Source of the DNA: Petunia secreta
Lineage: Eukaryota; Streptophyta; Magnoliopsida; Solanales; Solanaceae
DNA: 64,000 nucleotides
Direction: 5' to 3'
Assembly (NCBI GenBank): GCA_029990175.1
Contig: JARKIP010000051.1
Span: 3,302,501 to 3,366,500 of the forward strand
Part shown: piece after piece, positions 36,290-48,861 of the stretch
Position numbering within the stretch: the stretch's first letter is position 1
Layout of the letters: each line of letters begins with the position of its first letter
Made by a program: the position numbers and the translations under genes
The notes under the pieces: generated by a model
Told to the model about the DNA's origin: nothing
Database searches by the model: none
What the model saw: the letters and a program-made list of their open reading frames with translations, nothing else

Positions 36290-37199
36290 ACTAAATGTCC
36301 TGATCGGTGTCCAGCAAATAGAAATCCTTGCTAAGAATAGCTATCGTTTAATGAATTTCATGAGGTGCATGCAAAATCAACTTAGTTAAGTCAAGTCGGT
36401 GACAGTGAGTATGCATACAAATGATTAATTATATCAACAAAATATGAGAAATACAGTGAATATATTCAAAATATATATCATTAGGATCAAGATTTATGTG
36501 TATAAATAGAACTAACAGAGGTACACACAAACATTGATTTAATTTAAAGAGGAAGTAACAAAAAAATATGTTCATCTTTTCTACTTCAAATGTTCAGTTA
36601 CCAAGAATGCCGGCCAGAAAGACAGTATCTGCAATAGCAATGAAGTAAATAAGTATACTTGTGATGCAATTCTAAATACGCGGAAGCAAACAAAATATTT
36701 AGAGATAGAAAGTAGGGAGAAAAGAGATAGGAGCAAGACGTGGATTGAACAATAATCCAAGTAGCACCGAGAAACTAGTCTCGATACACCTTAAAAGACG
36801 TCAAAGAATACCTATGCTTAGAGACCTAACACTACTAGAAATAAGGCCGGTAGCAACGCCCTTGAAACCGTCACTATAGACTGCTTAACCGTTACTATTG
36901 GTCTAATGGAACGGTTTAGCCAACTGTTACCTGACTCAGCGTTGCCATAGGGTTATTGGAACGGTTCTTGCGACGGTCCATTAAACTGTTGCTATATGAC
37001 ATCTAATTGGGACGGTTAATTATCCGTCCCTTATGCAACTCTATGGCAACGGGTTTGTGGTCTGAAGAAACACTTTTAAAACCGTTATCATATGTCTTAC
37101 CACCAAGGTTTCTAAGCTATAGCAACGATTTTATTGACATATTGTCACGCTTATTTTGTAGGCTATTGTAATGGCTTGTATACCTGCTGGAACAATTTT

Positions 37200-38661
37200 G
37201 AGGGAATACTTTTAAATACCTAACCAAATATTATATGACGCAACTTGAATTAACCATGAAATGTATCGAACAACTTGCATATTTGCATATCCATAAAGGA
37301 AAACAAAATATGATGTTCGGTTTTGACAATCCAAAACACAATCTAAAATAGGATGTTTGTTTTTGACAATCCAAAACAAAATATTGTGTTTCTTTTTAAC
37401 AATCCATAAGTTTGCAAAAAGGCCTAATATTTAAAATATCCTAACTAGCTGCTTTCCTAAGTAAGGTCTTCACTGCTGCTCTCTTCTTCATCAATTGCTT
37501 CACCTGCAAAAGAGGATAAATTAATGATTAATAAAAAATTTACAAAGAGGTTCTCAATTTATAAACGCATATCTACAGAAGACATACCTGCTAGAAGTAC
37601 AACACCAATAAAATTTCCACGAAAGTAATATCCTTTATGTTGTTCTACTAATCAATCGCATAACCCGAAATTGGCTAACTCCAAATTACTAAAATTTTCG
37701 GCAGAGTTTCGTTTGCAAATACAACTATCACAAAATTTTCAGCCTACTCAAATACCATCCAATCAACCTAGGTGACACACATTACCATCATATCACATCA
37801 TATATCATCAAAATTAGCTTTCTTAATAACTTCATACATTGTTACATCACAAAGCATGTAGTGAAATGTCATATCCCTAGCAAGATATTGAATCTAATGC
37901 ACAAACTTATGAGTAAATTTCACAGCATAAACAATTCTAGAGGAACTTCAAGATCCGATATACTAGACAAAACTTTAGAGGAATCTAGAGAAATGTAGTC
38001 CATTCAACTTCACAAAATCCATAACTCAATCTGTATCCATCAGCTACACCTAACTACATCTGCATAAATATGAGCAATTCAACATCACCTAATGAATGAC
38101 TATACTGCTCATTTCATTCAGCATGTGATCAGCCTGACTCTTCGGTCTCATAAAATAGGAACAGTGCTACCTGAAGCCACCAAGAAAATATGTTGCTCAA
38201 ATAGACTAGATTCAACATGGAAACCGAGACACAAGCTTCACAATGAGTGGATCTTAAAGCTGCGAAAAGAGTGAAGCAGAGTGTGGCTTTGCAGAATCAA
38301 GAAAAACAAAAGAGACATGCCCCAGCTGCACCAACTATTATCATATTATTGGCTATTTACTTTACAATCTGGATGAACATATAAACATGTCTAAAGCTAG
38401 CTCAAGCTGGGAAAGAAGGAATATGCAAGATGGAAATTCGAGGACTTTGTTACATTATTAGCAGCTTAACAATATTGAGACAGGACAGACTGTTGACAAG
38501 AGCAAGGATGCAGAAAATGCAAATGCAATGTGCAAATGCGGAAGCGACAAATGTCAATGTTAACGGATTAGCGATCTGTTAATCAATGCTGGTATGAACA
38601 TAGAAGTAAATGAGAAGGAATCAATATGAACTTCGTCTTTTCATTTGATTTATGTTTGCAG
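37200..38661. other. CACTA interior, no gene seen
   Basis: AT-rich sequence between the left subterminal repeats and the first captured exon. No frame is recognised. Confidence 0.4.
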
Positions 38662-38752
38662 GAGATAATGCTGTTGAAACCAACCAAGGGCTTTATCTTG
38701 TCTACATGAATGCTGGGACCAATCCCTTTGAAGTTATTAACCAGGCTGTGAA
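38662..38752 (+). pseudogene. Captured exon of raffinose synthase / SIP-type gene
   Basis: 91 bases between a good acceptor (TTTGCAG) and donor (GTAAGC). Read from its third base it encodes GDNAVETNQGLYLVYMNAG followed by TNPFEVINQAVK. I recognise this as a conserved segment of plant raffinose synthase / seed imbibition (alkaline alpha-galactosidase-like, DIN10) proteins. Only this exon and flanking intron-like sequence are found. It lies on the plus strand inside the CACTA element, beyond the 3' end of the TNPA-like gene. A transcript crossing the element could include it, but no complete product is possible. Confidence 0.78.
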
Positions 38753-39422
38753 GTAAGCTCTAAGTTCCTAAGATCTTTCTGATTCCATCACCAAATAGTA
38801 TAGTAACTTGATGTGTAGTAATTCTTGAATAATGTAATTGACACTCAACTAGCAAGATATGTAACCGGAAACTGATTGGCTAATCCGTTCTTGACTGCCT
38901 TATTAAGACTACATATGCTGCCTGTGTCAGAGCCAAGTTCTTGAAACTGCAGATCACCTTTTTCAAGACTAGACTAGGATGGAGATATAACGGTGCCAAG
39001 ACTATGTCAAAGCTTTACATTTAGTAATTTACTTGATGCATAAAAAGGAAAGAAACTAGACAGGGAACAGATCTATTTTATGCCTGATATTCTAGTTGTT
39101 GTTGCAATTATAGTTGTGTGACTAAGAGGTGATAAATTCAAGCCGTGAAAACAAGCTCTTACAAAAATATAAAGTAAAACTACTTATAATAGACTAAACG
39201 TGATCTGGCTCTTCCAAGGACCCAGCAGGTATCCACCGCCAATGTTTTTGAAAGCAAGAAGAACAACACCGAAACAGGGTCCTACTTCATTTATATAAGA
39301 TGAAAAACATTCAAGCTCCTTCCCAACCAGTGAAGTTCAAAATTTTGAGATAAGGAAAGAAAATCAGTTTCCAACCCCAACCCATAAGAGAAGAGGAGAA
39401 GAAAAGAAGAAGATTGATATTT

Positions 39423-42400
39423 CTAGTTAATACCTGGAATAAGCTGGCCTTGATTGTTGCTACCTGTAGATGGACGACGGATTGGTTGAACAGCTGCTTG
39501 AGCAGAGGAAGCTTCTCCTGCTGAAAGATCACGCATTGCCCTTAGAATAATGTTAGCATCAAGTTCATGTCCTGCACTCTGAAGTTGTGCAAGGACATCC
39601 AAAACTACTTCTTGCCGGATAATCCTATTTTGTTCCTGAATTTTTTCCTCCAATCTTTGTATCTTCTCCTCCATCCTTTGCAAATCAGTAGTAGAATTTG
39701 AAGAGGGCTCAAAGTATCCCACTTTCCCTCTCAATTTAGTTTTTGTAACCCCCCGTCCATACAACCTCAGGCGCCCCAGATGTTCAAGTTCCATGACAGA
39801 TGCAAATGGCTCTATAGACTCATTACCATCTTCTTTTTGTTGTGTTTCAATATTGTCTGTTTCAGCCTACAATGAAAATTTAAAAAGAGATAATGCAAAT
39901 AAATAAATAGCGTAATTTAATTGAAGAAAATAACTGATCTCAATATAATAATAATCAGATAAAGTTCTCACAATTTTACTAGTTGTGTCTTCATCCGAAC
40001 ACTTGTATGATTGACCAGGTTTCTTTTTTCTTGTAGCTATAAAGATATCCTTTGGTGAGGACGGATCAAAAGTTTCATTCTCTTTTACCTAGTTACATGA
40101 AATAAAGTACAAAAAAGTTACTTAAAATGACAAGTTCATATTTCATGATAAGTATAAGTGAACACACCTTATTATTGCAAAATACAGCAAAGCTTGTTTT
40201 TCCAATAGTGTGTGGATTCTTCGACTTCTTTCGATTCTCACTATTAATATTGGACGATTTCTGCAAGAAAAAAGAAACAGCAACTACGGACAAGAAGCAT
40301 CAGTAGAAAAAAAAAAGCGAAAGCAGTAACGACAAATAAGAATCAGCGACACAGACTTCATCACTCTCTAGAGAAGAAAGTATTTGAAAGTATAAAAAAT
40401 GCAGCAACATTAAGAAAGAAAAAGAAGAAGATACACAAGGTTCCAATTGATGAAACAAAGCAAAAAATGGCAGAAACTGTGTACCTTTGATCAACTGTCT
40501 AAACAGACTGGAAGCCAGGGATGAAATATACCGAAACAAACTTGATTATGAAGCAATTAAACCAGTCCGCTATGCTGCTTGCAAGTGCCATAGGAAAAGA
40601 GTGATCTTCAGTGTCAGTTATGATTAAAATAGATTCTCTACCTCTAACCTTTTATTTGTTACTCACTCACCTCCTATTGCAGTGTCTTTGTCTTTCTTTG
40701 GACATAGAATGCATTCTATGCTAACCAAGAAAGTATTCAGAGAATTGGCAAATATTTTTATGGTACCATATGTTAATGTTTGTTGTTTTAGTTCAAATCA
40801 GTGCTGCCATATTTCTAGGCGTGCATTATGGATTTCAGTTTCATACTATTTTCACCAAAAGAGAGTGTTAACTGGTATATAACCTCCTATATCACTACAG
40901 ATCAGAATACACAAGCTTTCTAGGAGGTCGCCATCATAAGGCATCCACGCATTGGTGAATATGTCTTTGGGTTCATTACTTCGTCTGTCGTCCTGCAGGT
41001 ATTCCAATATCAGATTAATCTAGTGTTATTAAAAAATAAAATCTAGCATACTCGACGGATGTGTTCAGCTTTACCGATCCTGTATTTCCTTGTCTGCTAC
41101 TTATGAGATTTAGGAATTTACCAAAGAAAATAAAAATGACAGATTTATGAAGTTATATTTTTTAGTTAAGAATGTAGCTTGCCCATACTATGTTGGCTAA
41201 TGATTTTTACTTTTTTAGTGGTTATTCTTTTTTGCTTCCAGCCCTTGGAATTCAGTGAATCCCCTCACCTCCTAGGTTCCACTGTTCCTAAAAGAGCAAA
41301 AGAAGGAATATGTATACAATAGCATTCTAAAAGGTTAAACATAATAATATTTGTTATATTTAATGTTTCTTATTTTCACGTAAAGCAGGAGGCAGCAGCA
41401 CTAGCGGCAGCTGAAGTTGCTTTTTTTTTTTACTTCAGGCAGGTCAACAAAGGGACATTTATGTAGCACTTCCAGTCAAGAATGCATCAGCTACCACACT
41501 ACCATGACATAAAGATATCAGTTTGACAAATAAAAATGTGCTAAGGAGTTAAAAGAATTTATCAATGTTACTGGAGCCTAACTTAATGTCTCAAATATTC
41601 AGCATATTGCAGAGATACCATATGAAAACCAACTGATTGTTGACACTAGAGGACTTACCTGAAATTTTTCAGAGTTCCAATATTTAAGGAGCTCCCTGAA
41701 TTGAGATATTGGAACATCTTCAGGAGCATTTTGCATCCGAATTTCATCATTTTCATAAGCTTTAAAGTGTTCTTTTCTCAATTGATACTTGTGCCTTCTC
41801 CAAGCCTGGTTGATGGCTTCCAAAATCCAATCTTTTCCAGCTTCAGGAATATCATATTTATCCTATAAATTATTCAATAAGTTAACAATGCAGAGAATAT
41901 GTTTCATCCAAGAATTGAACATTGAAAACTTCAAACCTTTGTATATTCCCATAAATCCTCTTTTGTGTCCATCTTCCTCCATTCTAAAATATCAAGAGGA
42001 CAGAGAGTCGCATTCCTTGCCAATGTTCCGAGAAAGCTTCCAAGCTCTGCTATAATGTCATCAGTAGGACCAATAGGTTGATTGCGCTCATTTAGAACAG
42101 CAGCTTACGCTCACTCCGTCCATGCACATTTTTCATCTTTGTTTTACCTCTTTTTCTTGTTTGAATTGAAGGTCCTAGAGCATACAAACCAAAGAAAACC
42201 ATTAATGCACGCTTTTATGATTGAAATAGGATGTCAACACTTCCAAATAAATTTAAATATTCTTATCTCCATCTTCACATTGTTCATCCTCTGTCGGATC
42301 ATTTACAAAATCTAGTTGAACATGCTCCTTCGTTGGTTGAATTGCAGGAGTGGTAGATTGAGTTTGTACATGGGCTGCTCCTATGGTAGATTGAGTTTCT

Positions 42401-42609
42401 ACATTGGCTGCTCCTATGGTAGATTTTGGTGTTAATAGCTGTTCTTCAATCATATGTCTCTGGCCCTCTTTGTTTGATTTCTTAGGTGCAGCAGAATGTT
42501 TTTGGTTATACGAGCTCCTTATTTGCTTTGCCAAAGAAGCCATTGTTCCAGCTTTAATATATGTCGCACCTATTTTCCTTTTGTGTTTTGAAGGTCTTTC
42601 CTGACTCAT
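39423..42609 (-). pseudogene. TNPA-like CACTA gene (second transposon protein)
   Basis: Minus-strand exons of the plant En/Spm 'Ptta' type: 42609-42253 (basic start, MSQERPSKHKRKIGAT, MASLAKQIRSSY), 41823-41599 (INQAWRRHKYQLRKEHFKAY, a conserved block of this family) and 39794-39423 (GRGVTKTKLRG, then a coiled coil LQRMEEKIQRLEEKIQEQN). In En/Spm the matching protein binds subterminal repeats. The introns are long and hold unrelated sequence, including a captured exon on the other strand at 40901-40997. I did not fix every splice site, so whether it is intact is uncertain. Confidence 0.65.
40901..40997 (+). pseudogene. Captured exon of LIKE-COV gene
   Basis: 97 bases between acceptor (CACTACAG) and donor (GCAG|GTATT). 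The frame reads DQNTQAF, a stop, then EVAIIRHPRIGEYVFGFITS. This is a hallmark segment of plant LIKE-COV membrane proteins (CONTINUOUS VASCULAR RING family). The in-frame TAG shows it is not used as protein. It lies in an intron of the TNPA-like gene, on the opposite strand. Confidence 0.78.
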
Positions 42610-42922
42610 GACTATTCGAATATGATGAAGAATATAAATAAAGAGGTAAGCAAAGAATAATAGTACAACAGTAGATACCGAACTATTTGCATTCAAAAAT
42701 ATAAAAAGCACCAGTAAGAGAGTTAGGAGTTGATGCAGCCCAGAATACTATCTCAACACAATGAACATATGCAGACGGTAAAAGCTAACAGACAGTAGAT
42801 AGGAAGTAACAACAACAAGCAATAACAGCTAGCAAAAAATAAAAATAAGTTTTCGATAAACATCTATCTCCAATTTCATATATAACTAGTTTATTACATA
42901 ACAAAAACAAAATGTTCCTTTC

Positions 42923-45590
42923 TCAATCATCAGCCTCCATCCAATTCCAATCGGTATCATCACGCTCGTCTTCTTCTTCTGATGTTTCCATAGGTTCATC
43001 TTGTGAATGTTGTGCAGGAGATGGCATATCAACGACATCAACATGTACATCTTCTCTTGACCAGCTGATGTCAACATCAGAAAATCTAATTGATGGTCCG
43101 ACGTCATCATCAGGCTCCCTCCAAAATGTCTCCTCAATATTAGGAACATATTCTTCCTCCAAATCATACAAATCAACAGGGACTTTATTTCTTGCATAAT
43201 AGACATCTTTCTCAACTGGATCTTCCACATAAAAAACTTGATTTACTTGAGATGCCAATACAAAAGGTTCATCAGTACAACATAATCTTTTGAAGTATAC
43301 CCGAGTTAATACAAATACATCTACTTCATTTTGAAACCAATCACATTTAAACAATACAACACTGAAATGGCCCCAATAGTTAATCCCAATGATATCTTGA
43401 ATAACTCCATAGTATAGAACCTCTCCATCGATGGAATTTTGGTCCCTTGCACTAGCAAAACTATTTGTTGATGCTAACAAAGTCACTCCACTATTCTGAG
43501 TCTTCAAAGGGGCATCATAATTCAGCGTATGAAACCGGTATCCATTACAAAAAAATTCCAGTATATCGTTTGGCCACTGTATTAGGCCCTTTAGCTAGCA
43601 TTCGCAAGTGTTTTGGCACTTCAACACTTTTAACTTTCTCTTTAAACCAATCACCAAAGTTCCTGCTATGATTCCTTGCTCTGATCCATGCATTTGATCT
43701 AGAATGATTATCAACTAAATTCTTATGTTCCCTGCGAGCATGTATTTCAAATTAAGTCATTAGGCTTATAAATAAAATTGAAAAAAATCTTATGATATAA
43801 ATTAAATGAAGCTTTTAATATAATTGATGTTATATCTTTCTTACATGATAAACGCCTCCACTTGTTAATCTCCCGTATTAAACAAAGCATATCTGTGTGC
43901 CTCAGAACATAACTTCAGATTCATGTCAAAATTCTTTCCTCTCATCCCGACGAGATGGCCCAATTTAGGAAATATAGGCGACAAATATGCTTCTTCAATG
44001 TCTTTATCATCCTCAGTTTGGTACCTACTGAACCTTGTCTTCACCCCGTCATGAAGGTATCTCGAACAAAAGGTCAAGCATTCCTTGGCCAAATACCCCT
44101 CCGCTATTGATGCTTCTGGATGAGTACAATTATGGACTAACCCCTTATATATGCACATGTTTCTTTCACTGGAATACATCCAACGATAATGAACCGGACC
44201 CCCCAGCTTAATTTAATTTACTAAATAGATAGGCAAATGGGGCATTATATCAAAATAGGTTGGAGTAAGAATCTTTTCAAGCTCACATTCAATATCATTG
44301 ATTTCACTTTGTAATCTATCGAGATCTCCTCGCTTTATAATCTTAGCACATATGGCTTTTAAAGAAGCTCCCCAACCTAATCAATGCCAAAGAAACATTC
44401 TTGGGTAAAGATTTTCTAACAGCAATCTGGAGCAAGTAATGCATTATAAAATGAGCATCATGGCTCTTGTAACAAGATATTTTCAGCTCTTTCTCATTCA
44501 CCCATCGTGATATATTTGAGGCACAGCCCTTTGGTAATTTGGCATTTTTTAAGACACTGCAAAACCACTCTTTTTCTTCTGGTTTCATGTAGAAACAAGC
44601 TTTAGCCAAAGAAACTGTTCCACTTACAACATCTTGAATTGGTTGAAGCTCCTTTCGTATTCCCATTTCTTGCAAGTCATAGCGAGCATTTACATGATCT
44701 TTTGACTTTTTATCTATCTCTAATAAAGTACCAAGCAAACTATCACATATATTTTTTTCAATGTGCATCGGGTCAAGATTATGCCTCAATTTATTAGTAG
44801 CCCAATATGGTAAATCAAAAAAGATAGATATTTTCTTCCACTGACTCTTGTTATTCCGAGACCTTTTCTTTTGGCCCTTCCCAAAGACATTTTTGAATTC
44901 ACGCAGATCTTCGAGCACTTCTGTGCCCGACAAGGGAGTCGGTGCGAGTCTGTGATCCTCCTTGCCATCAAATGATTTCTTATCACTTCGAAATGGATGC
45001 TCAGGAGGAAGAAATATCCGATGACCCATGTAGCACATCTTCCCACTATACTTGAGATATTGAGAGCAAGTGTCATAATTACTCAACCCATGAATGCATT
45101 TAAGCAAGTACAACCGAATGGTGAAACCCAATTTGGAGAAATTCTCACACCCTGGATATAACTCCTGTTTTCATTCCTCCACTAATTTAAAAAATCTCTT
45201 AGCATCTTCGGATGGTCCCTCGCTCACTCCTTCTTCATGTCCCAAGTCACCCTCTACATTTCAAAAAGTGTCATGAAGTAGTCCATCAATATCATCATGC
45301 ATCTCAAGACCTTCATCATCATTGGTTTGACGTCGACGCTTTCTCGAGGAAAATCCTTAGCCGTGGAAAACCCATTTGGTGTATCCATCAACAAACCCTT
45401 TAAAAAATAAGTGACCCTCCACCACTTTTCTATAATGCCAAAAATAATTTGCACACTGTTTGCAACGGCATAAAATTTGATTTCCTTGAGAAGCTCGTTC
45501 AAATGCCTTATCAAGAAAATCGTTTACTTCTTGGATGTATTCACTGCTTGTCCTTTGAAGACCCATCCAACTTTTATCAATATTCCCCAT
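42923..45590 (-). pseudogene. TNP2-type CACTA transposase, core deleted
   Basis: Pieces in order: 45590-45357, a transposase-associated N-terminal domain (MGNIDKSWMGLQRTSSEY, CRCKQCANYFWH); 45131-44343, which jumps from the LYLLKCIHGLSN region straight to KMCYMGHRIFLPPEHPFR and continues to DPMHIEKNICDSLLGT and the DUF4218-like part; 44179-43865 (CTHPEASIAEGYLAKECLTF); and 43507-42923, a DUF4216-like part (GVIQDIIGINYWGHF) with an acidic tail. In full-length TNP2 proteins several hundred residues with the catalytic centre lie between the first two motifs; here they are gone. Stops and frame changes separate the pieces. Not active. Confidence 0.85.
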
Positions 45591-45810
45591 TAAATTTTAA
45601 ATATCCTATATGACACCATCAAACGAATCAGAAGCAAAGAAACGGAGAAATATATTAAGTTGAAAAAGAACCACTTGTACTTTCTGAACATGTTCAGTGA
45701 GTTTTTTCTTTTGCGATAATGAAAGCGTACTAGTTTTTATTAAAACATGTTCAGTGAGTTGTTCACTCTTTAATTGGTAGACAAAAAATAGCAGTGAAAA
45801 AAGATTAAAA

Positions 45811-46097
45811 AAGCAGCACAACAGTAATGAGAAATATGGAGCGACACAGTGAAAGAAAGGAAAAACAACAGCGATAATAGACAACAACCAGCAGCAAAAG
45901 AAGATTAAAAAACCACCAACAGCAGTGATGAGAAATAAAAAGGAGCGACACAGTAAAAGAAAAGAAAAATACAGCGATAATAGACAAAAACCAGTAGCAA
46001 AATAAGAATAAAAAACCAGCAGCAGCAGTAATGAGAAATATAAAGGAGCGACACGCTGAAATAAAGAAAAAATAGGAGCGATAAAAGACAAAAACCA
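45811..46097. repeat. Tandem repeat, about 103-base unit, 2.8 copies
   Basis: Three diverged units beginning near 45811, 45914 and 46018, each with a CAGTAATGAGAAATA-type segment, GGAGCGACAC, and GATAATAGACAA-CC. It lies between the transposase 5' end and the captured reductase fragment. Confidence 0.75.
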
Positions 46098-46099
46098 GG

Positions 46100-46546
46100 G
46101 GTGATTATATGGCAGTGAAGGGACCCAAGGGGCGCTTTAGGTACCAGCCTGGCCAAGTAAGAGCATTTGAAATGCTTGCGGGAGGCTCTGCCATTACCCC
46201 AATGTTCCAGGTTGCTAGAGCTATTCTTGAAAATTTTAATGACAAGACAAATGTGCACCTAATCTATGCTAATGTTACTTATGAATATATTCTTCTGAAG
46301 GAAGAGTTGGACGACCTTGCTGCTAACTATCCTGACCATTTCAATATTTATTACATATTGAATCAGCCTCCAGAAGTATGGAGTGGTGGCGTAGGATTTG
46401 TCTCCAAGGAAATGATCCAGACTCAATGCCCTGCCCCATCTGCTGATATTAAGATACTAAGGTGTAGTCCACCACCAATGAACAAGGCTATGGCTGCTCA
46501 TCTTGAAGCTTTTGGATATTCATCAGAGATGCAATTCCAATTCTAA
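46100..46546 (+). pseudogene. Captured intronless NADH-cytochrome b5 reductase fragment
   Basis: Open frame of 145 residues (ATG at 46109, stop 46544-46546). It covers the C-terminal half of a plant NADH-cytochrome b5 reductase (CBR1 type): the last part of the FAD domain (KGPKGRFRYQPGQVRAF) and the whole NADH-binding domain to the native-like end MQFQF. The full protein is about 280 residues. The family motif GGSGITP is GGSAITP here, and CGPPPM is CSPPPM, both at NAD-contact Gly positions, so activity is unlikely. The N-terminal membrane anchor and most of the FAD domain are missing. No intron interrupts it, suggesting capture of a cDNA or of a processed copy. It sits upstream of the CACTA transposase on the other strand. 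Confidence 0.85.
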
Positions 46547-47464
46547 CTTCCTATTTTTTGTTTTTATTTTCGTTCCAACATTAAAGTTAACTCCAGTTGG
46601 AGAGGTTATATTACAGGCTGGGAGTACGACATATTCATTTGCATATTACTGGGTTGTAGGTCTGTTTAACAGATTTTCAGTAAAAAAAATTGTTATAACA
46701 CGCATCCTGAAACACTTATCATCATCATTGTCATCAATTCATTACCTCATGTATTTTATACGCACTTCAAATACACACAAATGCGTGCACCCCTGTATTT
46801 TATACACACTTCAAATACGCGCGCGCGAGAATGATGAAATCATCAAATATTTACAAAACTCGAGCGTAAAAATAATAAAATTTTATATGATTGAGGTAGC
46901 CTAACAATTTCACTGCTTTTCAAAGTCACGCTAGTACTGGGACTGTTGCACTGCAATTTGTGCCGGATGTTTCCATACAAAAACAAAAGAAGAGCAAAAA
47001 AAACTTGAACAGAGAGAATACACACATGAAAGATGCATAGAAATGGACAGTAAATTTACCCAAGAATAGCGTTAACACAAGAAAAATATAAAAATAATTT
47101 ACAGAGAAGAAACCCCAAAAAATGGATAGTAAATTTACCCAAAAATCGAACTGCCTTATGGGTGGAGAAGAAGCCTTAAAAGTCGTTGATATATAGAGCT
47201 GAGCTTTATGAGTGGCAACGCCTCAGCCTTTCTGATCTTCGCCAGAAAAATGCCGCTACTCAGAAGTTCCTTCGACGGAGAAGAAACCTCATTCTTTCAT
47301 CTTCTGAGTTCTCTGTTAGCTGGAGAGTAATTTTTTGTTTCAGCTTATATATTTTGACTTTTCTAAGTATAAATTAATACTTTAAAAATAGGGAAAAAAA
47401 TTGAGCGGGAACACTAAAATAAGAGGAAAAAAATTTGGGTGGGAAAATCAAATCCTAGATGTGA
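46547..47464. other. CACTA right interior, no gene seen
   Basis: Sequence between the reductase fragment and the right subterminal repeats. No supported gene. The first part may be a 3' untranslated piece carried with the fragment. Confidence 0.4.
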
Positions 47465-48861
47465 CAGATACTCTATTGGAACGGTTCTAATCCTAATGGA
47501 ATGGTTAGGTATAGAACTGTATTAATAGGTCACGCGGTCTTATGGCACGGTACTCTATTGCAACGTTTTATCACTCTAATGTACCGGTTACATTCAAGAA
47601 CCGTATCATTAGATTATGTGACGGTTTAAACCGTCCCAAAAGATATTCTTTTGGGACGGTTATAAAACCGTTGCAAAATAGCCGTTCCAATAGGACTTTT
47701 TCTAGTAGTGTAACCTCAAGGATACTTGATATCCTTGCAACAAGTTTGATCAAGAGGTTCGAAGTACAAATAGATTCACCAAGTGAATTCAAGCTTAAAG
47801 AAGGGGTTTCTTCATTGAAATGCTCTCAAGCTTTCATGTTTAATATTCAAAGTCATGTGCAAGATCAATGAAATAAATGATCTAGGGAGGTATTTATAGG
47901 CTATCCTCCTTCTAACTAAGGACTAAAATAACCCCACAAGTTGAGTAAAACAATAAAGACCACATAGGGTCAAACTAGTAAATAAGTCTAGGAATTGAAA
48001 AGGGAATCCCATCAAGCTGCACCAGTAAGAGGCGGTCCTCCCCCACCAGGCGCTCCGCCCAAATGTTCAGAGAGCTCACTCAATCAGAGGCGGTCCGCCT
48101 TGACTGGGGGGCGGTCCGCCTGGGGGAAACTTCAGAGACACTGAAATCTCATACTTAGCCGCATTTGAGGTGGGAATGGGGGTAGGCAGTCCGCCCAACC
48201 CTTGAGGTGCTCCGCCTTGGCCTGGAGCAATTAGGGGAATAGCCAAAACAGGGTGAGCCCGCCCAAAGTTGTGCTCAATCGGACAATATTCCAATCGCTC
48301 CCTAACTCTTCTCCAAAGCACTTGACCTTGCATCCTTTGTGTCCTTCAAGCTTGGCTCTTGATGGTTGATGGTTGGTGCTTTGGCTCAACTTGGGCTGCA
48401 TCAACTTGGACCTATCCTTTTGAATCATGAAATTTGCGAATGAATATCTATTGCTATATTTAGTCTGAGGGACAACTTGAACTACCATACCATATGTCAC
48501 AGTGATTTTTCTTAACCTGAAAAAGCGCCACCCGCCTAAACAACTTGTCTTGAAGCCCTATGGTAAGTCATTTCCAATACGTGTGTCACCTGGCCTCTCT
48601 CAAGGTGCCTTCTGCCATTCTTGGTACTGTCTCGGCCTAGTCTTGGCATTAGGTTGACATGCCTCCATATTAATGTTATTCCACAATCATTTGTGAAGCC
48701 TGTCCATACATGCTTTGCCTAGTTCTCTCAAGACGTCTTGACATTCCCTTGCACAAACTCACACCCGTCATGTTATGCCACAATCATTTGTGAAGCCTGT
48801 CTATATATTCCCTTACACAAACTCATACTCCATGTCTAAGAGTCGTTGTCCAAGGGTCTTA

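Larger units (their letters stand above)
36830..47710 (-). mobile_element. Large CACTA element carrying host-gene fragments, 10.9 kb
   Basis: 12-base perfect terminal repeats CACTACTAGAAA, 3-base target duplication TAA (36827-36829 and 47711-47713). Subterminal repeats around GGAACGGTT / AACCGTTNC occur in both orientations (36860-37150 and 47465-47700). On the minus strand it has a decayed TNP2-type transposase (42923-45590) and a TNPA-like gene (39423-42609). On the plus strand it carries fragments of three host genes: 38662-38752, 40901-40997 and 46100-46546. The transposase core is deleted, so it is probably immobile without help. Confidence 0.92.
36662..48403 (-). mobile_element. Solo LTR related to the young element, split by CACTA
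   Basis: Outer pieces 36662-36829 (starting TGATGCAATT, then ATACGCGGAAGC) and 47714-48403 (ending GGGCTGCATCA) together make about 858 bases, close to the 851-base LTR at 2982. Similar ends, CTCTTGATGGTTG near the right edge, and a degenerate set of the GC-rich motifs at 48030-48220 show the same family. Target duplication ACTTG is at 36657-36661 and 48404-48408; copy A has the empty site at about 9831-9838 (ATACTTGG). No interior sequence other than the nested CACTA remains. Confidence 0.87.
28131..48776. repeat. Segmental duplication, copy B (pectate lyase arm)
   Basis: Direct copy of 495-10118, expanded by a Ty1/copia element (31004-36289) and by a solo LTR holding a CACTA element (36662-48403). 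With these removed it reads in the same order as copy A. The right edge is near ACTCACACCCGTCA (48776 here, 10118 in copy A). Confidence 0.85.
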